This document shows positions 1 through 5,703 of a stretch of DNA of 8,679 nucleotides, piece after piece. Below the pieces are notes generated by a model. It was given only the letters and a program-made list of their open reading frames with translations, had not been told where the DNA came from and did not search any database. Source of the DNA: OFTM291 sp041741375 (GTDB lineage Bacteria; Gemmatimonadota; Gemmatimonadetes; Gemmatimonadales; GWC2-71-9); contig JBGSKF010000156.1 in the NCBI GenBank assembly GCA_041741375.1, positions 1 through 8,679 of the forward strand. Reading direction: 5' to 3'. A program made the translations under genes and the position numbers. Positions within the stretch are counted from its first letter, which is position 1. The number at the start of each line of letters is the position of its first letter.

Positions 1-137
1 AACCGGAGCAACGCGACTTGTCGGCGCACCGCATCGCGAACCAAATCGCTGCGGCTCCGGCCGAGTCGACGACTCAAGCGGTCAAGGTCCCGTTGCAGCT
101 TCGCATCGAGGCGAATGGTAACAGTGGATGTCTTCAT
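1..137 (-). CDS. Ribbon-helix-helix (CopG-like) antitoxin/repressor, C-terminus cut by window edge
   Basis: An open frame begins with ATG at 137 and runs off the left edge after 45 codons. The N-terminus MKTSTVTIRLDAKLQRDLDR, followed by LSRRLGRSRSDLVRDAVRRQ, has the form of a ribbon-helix-helix DNA-binding domain: a short beta strand (TVTIRLD, residues 5-11), helix 1 (about 12-24), a turn containing Gly-Arg-Ser, and helix 2 (about 28-43). In this family the strand of a dimer enters the DNA major groove. Such proteins are usually antitoxins that repress their own operon, with a PIN-domain or RelE/ParE toxin gene just downstream, which here would lie outside the window. There is no Shine-Dalgarno sequence next to the ATG, but a promoter lies 7 nt upstream, so the mRNA is probably leaderless. 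The gene follows higBA on the same strand after 148 bp and has its own promoter. The RHH call is fairly secure. The antitoxin role is inferred from family and neighbours. Confidence 0.72.
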   Translation of the reverse strand, partial: MKTSTVTIRLDAKLQRDLDRLSRRLGRSRSDLVRDAVRRQVALLR

Positions 138-155
138 GTAAGACAATGTAGCACA
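136..155. repeat. Tandem decamer over the RHH start, candidate operator
   Basis: ATGTAAGACA (136-145) is followed directly by ATGTAGCACA (146-155), with 8 of 10 bases identical. The pair covers the -10 box and start codon of the RHH gene. RHH repressors often bind short tandem or inverted sites spaced by about one helical turn, so this is a reasonable autoregulatory operator. That role is inference. Confidence 0.4.
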
Positions 156-173
156 TCCTGAAATGGCCGGCAA
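145..173 (-). promoter_or_regulatory. Sigma70-like promoter of the RHH gene, leaderless geometry
   Basis: On the minus strand a -35 box TTGCCG (173-168) is followed by exactly 17 bp and then a -10 box TACATT (150-145) preceded by TGC, an extended -10. Only 7 nt separate the -10 box from the ATG at 137, so transcription should begin at or next to the start codon. Boxes, spacing and start position agree with one another, but there is no experimental support. Confidence 0.5.
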
Positions 174-215
174 GAGCAGAGGCATCTGATTTGTGGGTAA
201 GTATCCTCAGCTTAT

Positions 216-248
216 CAGCATGGGGTTTCGGGCTCATGGTCTTCCGCC
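216..248 (+). repeat. 33-bp imperfect direct repeat, copy 1
   Basis: A 33-bp segment beginning CAGCATGGGGTT recurs at 1017-1049 with 27 of 33 bases identical. The first 12 bases match exactly and both copies end CCGCC. This copy lies downstream of higA, between higA and the RHH gene. No coding role is visible. The rest of the 138-285 gap holds the RHH promoter and otherwise nothing recognisable. Confidence 0.5.
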
Positions 249-285
249 AACACGCCCCTATTCAACAGAGGGGGACGGAGGGGCT

Positions 286-591
286 TTATCCAACACGAAC
301 CCGCTTGATACGATCGAGGTCCTGAGCCTCGGCGGCCTGGGCGTGATACAGGTCCCAGCGGAGCTGAAGATTCATCCAGAGGTCAGCGGTCGTGCCGAAG
401 AACTTGGCCAGGCGCAAAGCGGTCGCGGGCGTCACCCCACGGCGAGCGTTGACCAACTCGTTGACGCGCTGATAGGGAACCCGGATGCCGTCGGCCAGCT
501 CACGCTGAGAAAGTCCCATCGGATTCAGGAACTCCTCGATAAGCATTTCGCCTGGATGCGTGGGGACGCCGTGCGTAGGAATGCGGACCAT
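286..591 (-). CDS. higA: HigA-family antitoxin (XRE helix-turn-helix)
   Basis: This 101-residue protein has the signature of the HigA/VapI antitoxin family. HPGEMLIEEFLNPMGLSQ at residues 12-29 leads into a helix-turn-helix (about 28-50, with LSQRELADGI and the recognition helix YQRVNELVN). RGVTPATALRLAKFFGT (51-67) and the closing TADLWMNLQLRWDL (68-81) follow. HigA neutralises HigB by binding it and represses the operon through its helix-turn-helix. The start is ATG at 591, with a GGAGG ribosome binding site 4 nt upstream. The gap from the higB stop is 15 nt, so the pair is co-transcribed, toxin first, which is typical of hig loci and the reverse of most type II systems. The length is normal and nothing appears missing. 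Codon third positions look less G/C-biased than in deoC, which would fit acquisition by transfer, though this was judged by eye. Confidence 0.9.
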   Translation of the reverse strand: MVRIPTHGVPTHPGEMLIEEFLNPMGLSQRELADGIRVPYQRVNELVNARRGVTPATALRLAKFFGTTADLWMNLQLRWDLYHAQAAEAQDLDRIKRVRVG

Positions 592-606
592 GTTGCCTCC
601 ATCACC

Positions 607-903
607 TCACTCGTGGTAGTCGACGATTTCCACTTCGCTCGGGCCAAGTTCCGTCCAGACGAAGCAGATACGATACTGGTCGTTCACACGAATGCTGTAC
701 TGCCCTCGGCGGTCGCCTTTCAGCGATTCCAACCGGTTGGCCGGGGGCACCCGAAGGTCGACCAGGGCTCCGGCAGAATCGAGTAGTTCCAGCTTCCGGC
801 GGGCGACCGCCCACAGACTCGTGGGACAGACCCGTCGCCCCCGCTTGGTGTCCCGAGCATTGAAAACGTCTTCCGTGCCGGGATCGCGAAAGGTACGGAT
901 CAT
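607..903 (-). CDS. higB: HigB-family toxin (RelE-like mRNA interferase)
   Basis: This 98-residue protein matches the HigB/RelE plasmid-maintenance killer family, whose members cut mRNA in the ribosomal A site. It opens in the usual HigB manner (MIRTFRDPGTEDVF). The hallmark core is RVPPANRLESLKGDRRGQYS at residues 51-70, then IRVNDQYRICFVW (71-83), and it ends IVDYHE, with the Tyr-His pair expected near the active site (96-97). The basic residues K62, R65, R66 and R73 lie where the family carries its RNA-binding and catalytic side chains. The start is ATG at 903 and the stop is TGA, 15 nt before higA. There is no Shine-Dalgarno sequence. The promoter -10 box ends only 6 nt upstream of the ATG, which implies a leaderless message. 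The gene looks intact, so the toxin should be active unless point changes are missed here. Confidence 0.9.
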   Translation of the reverse strand: MIRTFRDPGTEDVFNARDTKRGRRVCPTSLWAVARRKLELLDSAGALVDLRVPPANRLESLKGDRRGQYSIRVNDQYRICFVWTELGPSEVEIVDYHE

Positions 904-909
904 GATACC

Positions 910-938
910 ATGATAGCACGGCTGTCATGCTATGACAA
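910..938 (-). promoter_or_regulatory. higBA promoter, extended -10, leaderless geometry
   Basis: On the minus strand TTGTCA (938-933, one mismatch to TTGACA) is followed by 17 bp and TATCAT (915-910, one mismatch to TATAAT), preceded by TGC as an extended -10. The ATG of higB lies 6 nt after the -10 box, so the predicted start of transcription coincides with the start of translation. A second TATCAT copy (907-902) overlaps the ATG. Confidence 0.62.
923..937. promoter_or_regulatory. Perfect inverted repeat in the higBA promoter, likely HigA operator
   Basis: TGTCAT-GCT-ATGACA is a perfect 6-bp-arm palindrome with a 3-nt centre. It overlaps the -35 box and the upstream part of the spacer of the higBA promoter. 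HigA dimers bind short dyads at their own promoter, so this is the most likely autoregulatory site. An 8-bp palindrome ATCATGAT (899-906) also covers the start codon and could be a second half-site. Confidence 0.55.
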
Positions 939-1004
939 TCCCAACGCCGTGGTACGGGCCGTGCCAGTCCCCGGTTGAGCCAACCCGGAAGCGCCTGGGG
1001 CTAG

Positions 1005-1013
1005 TATCTTTCC
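1005..1013 (+). promoter_or_regulatory. TATCTTTCC motif upstream of deoC, candidate -10 region
   Basis: TATCTTTCC, embedded in GGGGCTAGTATCTTTCCTTC, begins 76 nt before the deoC ATG. The same nine bases occur on the other strand 75 nt before the methyltransferase ATG. TAGTAT (1002-1007) resembles a -10 hexamer. A TTGAGC at 975-980 lies 21 bp upstream, too far for a standard -35 box, so the assignment is tentative. The 904-1080 gap also holds the higBA promoter and the second 33-bp repeat copy. Confidence 0.3.
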
Positions 1014-1016
1014 TTC

Positions 1017-1049
1017 CAGCATGGGGTTCCAGGCTCCAGGCCTCCCGCC
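1017..1049 (+). repeat. 33-bp imperfect direct repeat, copy 2
   Basis: This is the second copy of the repeat at 216-248 (27 of 33 identical). It lies in the presumed 5' leader of deoC, between the TATCTTTCC motif and the ribosome binding site. Its interior shows a loose 7-bp rhythm (GTTCCAG, GCTCCAG, GCCTCCC), like the heptamer tracts elsewhere in the window. Confidence 0.45.
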
Positions 1050-1080
1050 TCGGCCCGCCCCACCCAACGGAGAGCGACAG

Positions 1081-2124
1081 ATGGCGACCACAACCCGTTC
1101 TCATCCCTATCGCACGCCGCGGAGCGTTCGCCCCGGGGAACTGGCCGATGCTGCGGCCGACCCGGTCGACGCCGAGCGGGAACGGAACCCCGGGATGCCC
1201 CTCGATCTGAGCTGGGTGCGGGACGTCCGGGTCAACCGGAGCGCCGTGGAGCGTCGCGCCGAGAGCCACTGCCGCCGGCGGTCGATCAAAGGGATATGGC
1301 AAACGGCCTGGTACCTCCGCGCCATCGGCCTCATCGACCTCACCACCCTCTCCGGCGACGACACCCCCGGCCGGGTGCGCCGGATCTGTGCCAAGGCCCG
1401 GCGTCCGGTGCGGCAGGACGTGCTCGAGGCGCTGGGAGTGGGAGAGATGGAGGTGAAGGTCGCCGCGGTGTGCGTCTATCACCGGTTCGTGGAGGACGCG
1501 GTGCGCGCCCTCGACGGGAGCGGGATTCCGGTCGCCGCCGTCAGCACCGGGTTCCCCGCCGGACTCTCCCCCCTGGAAACCCGCCTCGCCGAGATCAGGG
1601 CCTCGGTGGAGGCCGGGGCGGAGGAGATCGACATCGTCATCACCCGCGCCCATGTCCTCACCGGCAATTGGGAGGCGCTGCACGACGAGGTGCGGGCCTT
1701 CCGCGACGCCTGCGGACCCGCTCACCTCAAGGCGATTCTCGGCACCGGCGACCTCGGTACCTATCGCGACGTGGCCCGCGCCAGCCTGGTCTGCATGATG
1801 GCCGGCGCCGACTTCATCAAGACCTCCACCGGCAAGGAGCCGGTCAACGCCACGCTGCCGGTGGGCCTGGTGATGGCGCGGATGATCCGCCGCTATCAGG
1901 AGAGGACCGGTCACGCGGTCGGGCTCAAGCCGGCGGGGGGGATCCGCCGGGCCAAGGAGACCCTCGACTGGATGTCCCTCATGAAGGACGAACTGGGGAC
2001 GCCGTGGCTCCAACCCGAACTCTTCCGCTTCGGCGCCAGCAGCCTCCTCACCGACCTGGAACGCCAGCTCGAGTTTGCCGCCACCGGCCGCTACTCCGCC
2101 GATTTCCGTCACCCGCTGGCCTGA
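1081..2124 (+). CDS. deoC: Deoxyribose-phosphate aldolase (DERA), long form
   Basis: DeoC (EC 4.1.2.4) splits 2-deoxy-D-ribose 5-phosphate into glyceraldehyde 3-phosphate and acetaldehyde in the cytoplasm. The Schiff-base lysine is K247 in ADFIKTSTGK. The second active-site lysine is K283 in GLKPAGGIR. The acid/base aspartate is D184 in EEIDIVI. The 347-residue length and the N-terminal extension of roughly 90 residues before the barrel place it with the longer DERA type found in animals and many GC-rich bacteria rather than the roughly 260-residue E. coli enzyme. The start is ATG at 1081, with GGAGAG 6 nt upstream. An in-frame ATG at 1021 lacks a ribosome binding site and would add 20 residues of repeat-derived sequence. 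The ALDH gene follows after 22 bp, so the two form an operon in which the acetaldehyde released is oxidised by the neighbour. No deoA, deoB or deoxyribokinase gene is in view. Confidence 0.95.
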   Translation: MATTTRSHPYRTPRSVRPGELADAAADPVDAERERNPGMPLDLSWVRDVRVNRSAVERRAESHCRRRSIKGIWQTAWYLRAIGLIDLTTLSGDDTPGRVRRICAKARRPVRQDVLEALGVGEMEVKVAAVCVYHRFVEDAVRALDGSGIPVAAVSTGFPAGLSPLETRLAEIRASVEAGAEEIDIVITRAHVLTGNWEALHDEVRAFRDACGPAHLKAILGTGDLGTYRDVARASLVCMMAGADFIKTSTGKEPVNATLPVGLVMARMIRRYQERTGHAVGLKPAGGIRRAKETLDWMSLMKDELGTPWLQPELFRFGASSLLTDLERQLEFAATGRYSADFRHPLA

Positions 2125-2146
2125 CGCCGCGAAAGGTATCGCCACC

Positions 2147-4528
2147 ATGCCGTCCATTCCGGAAATCCTGGAGACGATGAGCTACGGACCCGCACCCGAG
2201 GCCCCGGGCAAGGCGCTCGCGTGGCTCGACACCCACCAGCGCCGCTTCGGTCACCTGATCGACGGCGCCGACACGCCCCCCGCCTCCGGTACCTGGTTCG
2301 AGACCCGCAATCCGGCCACCAACGACCTCCTCGCCGAGGTGGCGCAGGGAGACGACGCGGACGTAGACCGGGCGGTGGCGGCAGCCCGGCGGGCCCAACC
2401 TGAGTGGTGGGCCCTCGGTGGGCACGGCAGGGCGCGCCATCTCTACGCGCTCGCCCGGCGGGTGCAGAAGCAGAGCCGCCTCCTCGCGGTGGTGGAGAGC
2501 CTGGACAACGGCAAGCCGATCCGGGAATCCCGCGACATCGACATCCCCCTCGTGGCCCGTCACTTCTACCACCACGCGGGGTGGGCCCAGTTGATGGAGG
2601 AGGCGCTCCCCGGCACCGCGCCGGTGGGCGTTGTGGGGCAGATCATCCCGTGGAACTTCCCGCTGCTGATGCTCTCGTGGAAGATCGCCCCTGCGCTCGC
2701 CATGGGGAACACGGTGGTGCTCAAGCCGGCGGAGTACACCCCCCTCACGGCGCTTCTCTTCGGGGAAATGTGCCGTGAGGCTGGACTCCCCGCGGGCGTG
2801 GTGAACATCGTGACGGGTGACGGGCGGACCGGGGCGGCGCTGGTGGAGCACCGCGACGTGAACAAGATCGCCTTCACCGGATCGACCGAGGTCGGTCGCC
2901 AGATCCGTGTTGCCACCGCGGGGAGCGGGAAGAAGCTCTCGCTGGAACTGGGCGGCAAGTCTCCCTTCATCGTGTTCGAGGACGCCGACCTCGACAGCGT
3001 GGTGGAGGGAGTGGTCGACGCGATCTGGTTCAACCAGGGGCAGGTCTGCTGCGCCGGTTCCCGCATCCTGGTCCAGGAGGGCGTGGCGACTCGGCTCGTC
3101 GATCGGCTCAAGGCCCGGATGGAAACGCTCCGCGTGGGAAACTCCCTCGACAAGAGCATCGACATCGGGGCCATCGTGGCGCCGGTGCAGCTGGAGCGGA
3201 TCACCACGTTGGTGGAACAGGGCGTGAGCGAGGGGGCCACCCTCTGGCAGCCGTCGTGGAGCTGCCCCACCGAGGGACTCTTTTATCCGCCCACGTTGTT
3301 TACCGGAGTATCGCCCGCGGCCACGATTGCGCAGGAGGAGATCTTTGGCCCGGTGGTGGTGCTCATGACCTTCCGCACCCCCGCCGAGGCGGTGGAGATC
3401 GCCAACAACACGCGGTATGGGCTTGCGGCGAGCGTCTGGACCGAGAACATCGGCGTCGCCCTCGACATCGCGCCGCAGGTGAAGGCGGGCACGGTGTGGA
3501 TCAACTGCACCAACGTGTTCGACGCCGCATCGGGCTTCGGCGGGTACCGGGAGAGCGGGTTCGGGCGGGAAGGGGGGAAGGAGGGGCTCTGGGAGTATGT
3601 GAAGGTGGTCCGGCCCGCGGTGCCGCCGGCGTCACAGGTCAACCCGGGGGACCCACCACCGGCGGCGGAGACGGATGGGCTCCCCGAGATCGATCGCACC
3701 CCGAAGCTCTACATCGGCGGGAAACAGGTGCGCCCCGATTCGGGCTACAGCCTGCCCGTGGTGGATGCCTGGGGGCGCGCCGCGGGAGAGGTGGGTGCCG
3801 GGAACCGGAAGGACATCCGGAACGCGGTGGAGGCGGCCCGGAAGGGGGCAGGGTGGGCCCGCAGCACGTCACATCTCCGGGCCCAGGTCCTCTACTACAT
3901 CGGCGAGAACCTCTCCGCTCGGCGGGTCGAGTTTGCCCAGTCGCTCGGCCGGCATTGCGGAGTGATGGCGGACGCGGAGCGTGAGGTGGCGCTGGCGGTG
4001 GAACGGTGCTTCCGGTACGCCGCCTGGGCCGACAAGTACGACGGCGCGGTGCACCACACGCCGTTCCGCAACGTCACCCTGGCCATGCCGGAACCGATCG
4101 GTGTCATGGGACTGGTCTGCGGAGACGAGGCTCCGCTGCTCGGATTCCTCTCCCTCGTGCTCCCCGCCATCGCCATGGGAAACACCGTCGTGGCGGTTCC
4201 GTCCGGGGCGTGGCCCCTCGCGGCGATTGACTGTTATCAGGTGTTCGACACCTCGGATCTCCCCGGCGGCGTGGTCAACATCATCACCGGGAACCGGGAG
4301 GAGCTGGCCCAGGTGCTCGCCGCTCACGACGACGTGGATGGGATCTGGTACCACGGGAGTGCGGAAGGGAGTACCGCTGTGGAGCGGCTCTCGGCGGGGA
4401 ATATGAAGCGGACCTGGGTCAGTCGCGGTATCCCGCGCCAATGGGCCGACCCGCGGGACGGCGGCGGCGAGGAGTTCCTCCGCGAGGCGACCCAGGTGAA
4501 GAACATCTGGGTGCCCTACGGAGCGTAG
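2147..4528 (+). CDS. ALDH16-like double-domain aldehyde dehydrogenase
   Basis: This 793-residue protein carries two aldehyde dehydrogenase modules. Domain 1 (about 30-500) is complete. It has the oxyanion Asn N170 in IIPWNFPL, cofactor Lys K193 in VLKPAE, general base E267 in LELGGKSP, catalytic Cys C301 in FNQGQVCCAGSR, and E398 in QEEIFGP. Domain 2 (about 520-793) keeps the NAD-fold outline (AIAMGNTVV, LPGGVVNIITG) but has CGDEAP in place of PWNFP (from about 658), VPSG in place of KPAE, and no LELGG or cysteine motif. It also lacks the second half of the ALDH fold. An active domain followed by a short degenerate one is the architecture of the ALDH16 family. In the deoC operon the likely substrate is acetaldehyde, giving acetate and NADH; this is inferred from context. 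The start is ATG at 2147, with AAAGG 10 nt upstream; a longer in-frame TTG start at 2075 would overlap deoC. Confidence 0.9.
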   Translation: MPSIPEILETMSYGPAPEAPGKALAWLDTHQRRFGHLIDGADTPPASGTWFETRNPATNDLLAEVAQGDDADVDRAVAAARRAQPEWWALGGHGRARHLYALARRVQKQSRLLAVVESLDNGKPIRESRDIDIPLVARHFYHHAGWAQLMEEALPGTAPVGVVGQIIPWNFPLLMLSWKIAPALAMGNTVVLKPAEYTPLTALLFGEMCREAGLPAGVVNIVTGDGRTGAALVEHRDVNKIAFTGSTEVGRQIRVATAGSGKKLSLELGGKSPFIVFEDADLDSVVEGVVDAIWFNQGQVCCAGSRILVQEGVATRLVDRLKARMETLRVGNSLDKSIDIGAIVAPVQLERITTLVEQGVSEGATLWQPSWSCPTEGLFYPPTLFTGVSPAATIAQEEIFGPVVVLMTFRTPAEAVEIANNTRYGLAASVWTENIGVALDIAPQVKAGTVWINCTNVFDAASGFGGYRESGFGREGGKEGLWEYVKVVRPAVPPASQVNPGDPPPAAETDGLPEIDRTPKLYIGGKQVRPDSGYSLPVVDAWGRAAGEVGAGNRKDIRNAVEAARKGAGWARSTSHLRAQVLYYIGENLSARRVEFAQSLGRHCGVMADAEREVALAVERCFRYAAWADKYDGAVHHTPFRNVTLAMPEPIGVMGLVCGDEAPLLGFLSLVLPAIAMGNTVVAVPSGAWPLAAIDCYQVFDTSDLPGGVVNIITGNREELAQVLAAHDDVDGIWYHGSAEGSTAVERLSAGNMKRTWVSRGIPRQWADPRDGGGEEFLREATQVKNIWVPYGA

Positions 4529-4538
4529 GAAGAAGAGG

Positions 4539-4559
4539 TTTGAAGTTTGAAAGGGTGAA
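4539..4559 (+). repeat. Short heptamer tract (GTTTGAA)2 plus a degenerate unit
   Basis: GTTTGAA is repeated exactly at 4539-4545 and 4546-4552 and followed by AGGGTGA (4553-4559), which keeps the same 7-bp phase. It begins 10 nt after the ALDH stop codon. It is short, but the period matches the other intergenic tracts. Confidence 0.5.
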
Positions 4560-4563
4560 GGGC

Positions 4564-4655
4564 GTCATCCCGAGGGCGAAGGAGCTGTCATCCCGAGCCG
4601 CAGGCGGGGGATCTGCGGCGTCGCAGAAATGGACCCCGGCGTTCGCCGGGGTGAC
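4564..4655. repeat. REP-like multi-hairpin element between convergent genes
   Basis: GTCATCCCGAG occurs at 4564-4574 and again at 4587-4597. From 4587 the element runs to 4655, where it closes with GGGGTGAC, near-complementary to its GTCATCCC beginning. Inside are two clean hairpins: TCTGCG-GCGT-CGCAGA (4612-4627) and ACCCCGGCG-TT-CGCCGGGGT (4633-4652, 9-bp arms). Such elements are typical of dispersed extragenic palindromes in GC-rich genomes. It lies between the convergent ALDH and methyltransferase genes and may help end transcription from both sides. No U-tract follows, so it is not a standard intrinsic terminator. Confidence 0.6.
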
Positions 4656-4669
4656 GCTCCGAGCCCATC

Positions 4670-4711
4670 CCCTACTCCCTATTCCCTACTCCCTATTCCC
4701 TACTCCCTACT
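4670..4711. repeat. Heptamer array CCCTAYT x6, overlapping a stop codon
   Basis: Six contiguous 7-bp units read CCCTACT, CCCTATT, CCCTACT, CCCTATT, CCCTACT, CCCTACT. The first four form two copies of a 14-bp unit. The minus strand reads as GGG runs separated by 4-nt spacers, extended by two further G-runs (complements of 4664-4666 and 4669-4672), and could form a G-quadruplex in DNA or RNA. The right end supplies the first two bases of the TAG stop (4712-4710) of the methyltransferase read on the minus strand. Confidence 0.85.
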
Positions 4712-5609
4712 ATGGCTTTTCCAGCACAATCCGGAAGTGATCCAGCAGTTCCCGTTCAAAGCAGACCGTATTGGCGCTCACGCCCGAGGCGAACGCGAAT
4801 CGGAAGTCGGCGCTCAGAAGGTAGCGGGGGAGCAGCGAGAGCTTCATCATCGTCTTCTTGAACGACGGCTCGGCGAAGCGCTTCCGCCACTGCTTGATCG
4901 TCTCGATGTAGTCGAGTCGGCCGCTGCTCTGCGACACCACTCGGAAGTGCGGCGCGGCGGTTTTTTCCAGCTGCTCAAACCCGTACGGCAGCCACGATCC
5001 GGGAAACTGCTTCCCCATGAGGGCCAGGTACCAGGCGTCCGAGTCGCGCGGGGCGGTGATGTCCAGCGTGTCGACCGGGAGCATGTTCCGGCCGAACACC
5101 ATCGTCTGCAGGAAGAAGCGTCCCCCCGAGGGGAGGAGCGAGGCCATCCGGCGGAAGATGTCTCCGTAGATTTCCTCCTGCTTCCCGGCCCGGTACTCCT
5201 CGGGGGAGCAGAAGTGTTCCCAGGCGCCAAGACTGATGACCGCGTCGAACTTCCCGAAGGTCTCGGGCGTGATGGTCCGGCCATCGAGAATGTGCACCGT
5301 GAGACCATTGCGCCGGCATGCCTCCGCCTGGCCGGTCGACAGCGTGACCCCGATCCCCTCGGCGCCACGGTCGCGGATGGCCCGGAGCCCGGGGCCCCAG
5401 CCGCAGCCGAAGTCGAGCACCCGCTTGCCGGGCCCGATGCCCAGGGATTCGGCGATGAAGGCGTGCTTGCGGGCCTGGGCCTCCTCCAGGGAGAGGGAGA
5501 AGTCACCGTCGTACTTCGCTCCGCTGAAGTCGGCCATTTCGCCGAGGCTCAGACGGAAGATTCGATCGATCAGCGAATAGGTGAATTCGAGATCACGCTG
5601 GGTGGCCAT
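4710..5609 (-). CDS. Cyclopropane-fatty-acid-synthase-like SAM methyltransferase
   Basis: This 299-residue class I methyltransferase is of the CFA synthase/mycolic acid cyclopropane synthase type. It begins with the family's YSLIDRIFRLSLGEM element (residues 11-25), followed by SLSLEEAQ (38-45). The SAM-binding motif I is VLDFGCGWG (64-72), then GVTLSTGQ (87-94), and VISLGAWEHF (124-133) contains the Glu-His pair typical of the family. YIETIKQWRKRF (234-245) lies where CFA enzymes have their conserved C-terminal helix. Family members transfer a methyl or methylene group to unsaturated acyl chains of membrane lipids, though some relatives act on other small molecules, so the substrate is open. 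At 299 residues it is close to the single-domain mycobacterial enzymes and lacks the N-terminal domain of E. coli Cfa. AAGGA lies 5 nt before the ATG at 5609. It follows the MFS gene by 94 bp and ends inside the CCCTAYT array. Confidence 0.85.
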   Translation of the reverse strand: MATQRDLEFTYSLIDRIFRLSLGEMADFSGAKYDGDFSLSLEEAQARKHAFIAESLGIGPGKRVLDFGCGWGPGLRAIRDRGAEGIGVTLSTGQAEACRRNGLTVHILDGRTITPETFGKFDAVISLGAWEHFCSPEEYRAGKQEEIYGDIFRRMASLLPSGGRFFLQTMVFGRNMLPVDTLDITAPRDSDAWYLALMGKQFPGSWLPYGFEQLEKTAAPHFRVVSQSSGRLDYIETIKQWRKRFAEPSFKKTMMKLSLLPRYLLSADFRFAFASGVSANTVCFERELLDHFRIVLEKP

Positions 5610-5624
5610 GCGGTTCCTTGAGAA

Positions 5625-5645
5625 GGGACGCCGGGGAAACGTCCC
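5625..5645. repeat. Small hairpin in the leader of the methyltransferase gene
   Basis: GGGACG (5625-5630) and CGTCCC (5640-5645) are perfect complements around a 9-nt loop. The hairpin lies 16 nt upstream of the methyltransferase start, just before its ribosome binding site. It could be a weak attenuator or a chance structure in GC-rich DNA. Confidence 0.25.
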
Positions 5646-5675
5646 GGTCGGTGAAATGGATCCTTAGGGCAATCA

Positions 5676-5684
5676 GGAAAGATA
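5676..5684 (-). promoter_or_regulatory. TATCTTTCC motif upstream of the methyltransferase, candidate -10 region
   Basis: On the minus strand CCCTGGCTATCTTTCCTGA carries the same TATCTTTCC seen before deoC, 75 nt from the start codon. A CTGACG that includes the MFS stop codon lies at about the right distance for a -35 box. If real, the methyltransferase has its own promoter as well as read-through from the MFS gene. Confidence 0.3.
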
Positions 5685-5703
5685 GCCAGGGCAGCCCCAT
5701 TCG

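Noticed and set aside
267..299. Terminator hairpin after higA (GCCCCT/AGGGGC)
   Set aside because: The stem is only 6 bp with a loop of about 20 nt and has no T-tract on the minus strand.
193..786. 197-codon plus-strand open frame antisense to higBA
   Set aside because: It has no domain and no ribosome binding site, and the opposite strand encodes a clear higBA pair.
925..2157. 410-codon minus-strand open frame opposite deoC
   Set aside because: It lies wholly antisense to deoC, is rich in Gly/Ala/His/Arg without any domain, and is the expected shadow of a G/C-biased gene.
4629..5621. 330-codon plus-strand open frame opposite the methyltransferase
   Set aside because: Its start translates the CCCTAYT array (PTPYSLLPIPYSLL) and the rest is antisense to a clear methyltransferase.
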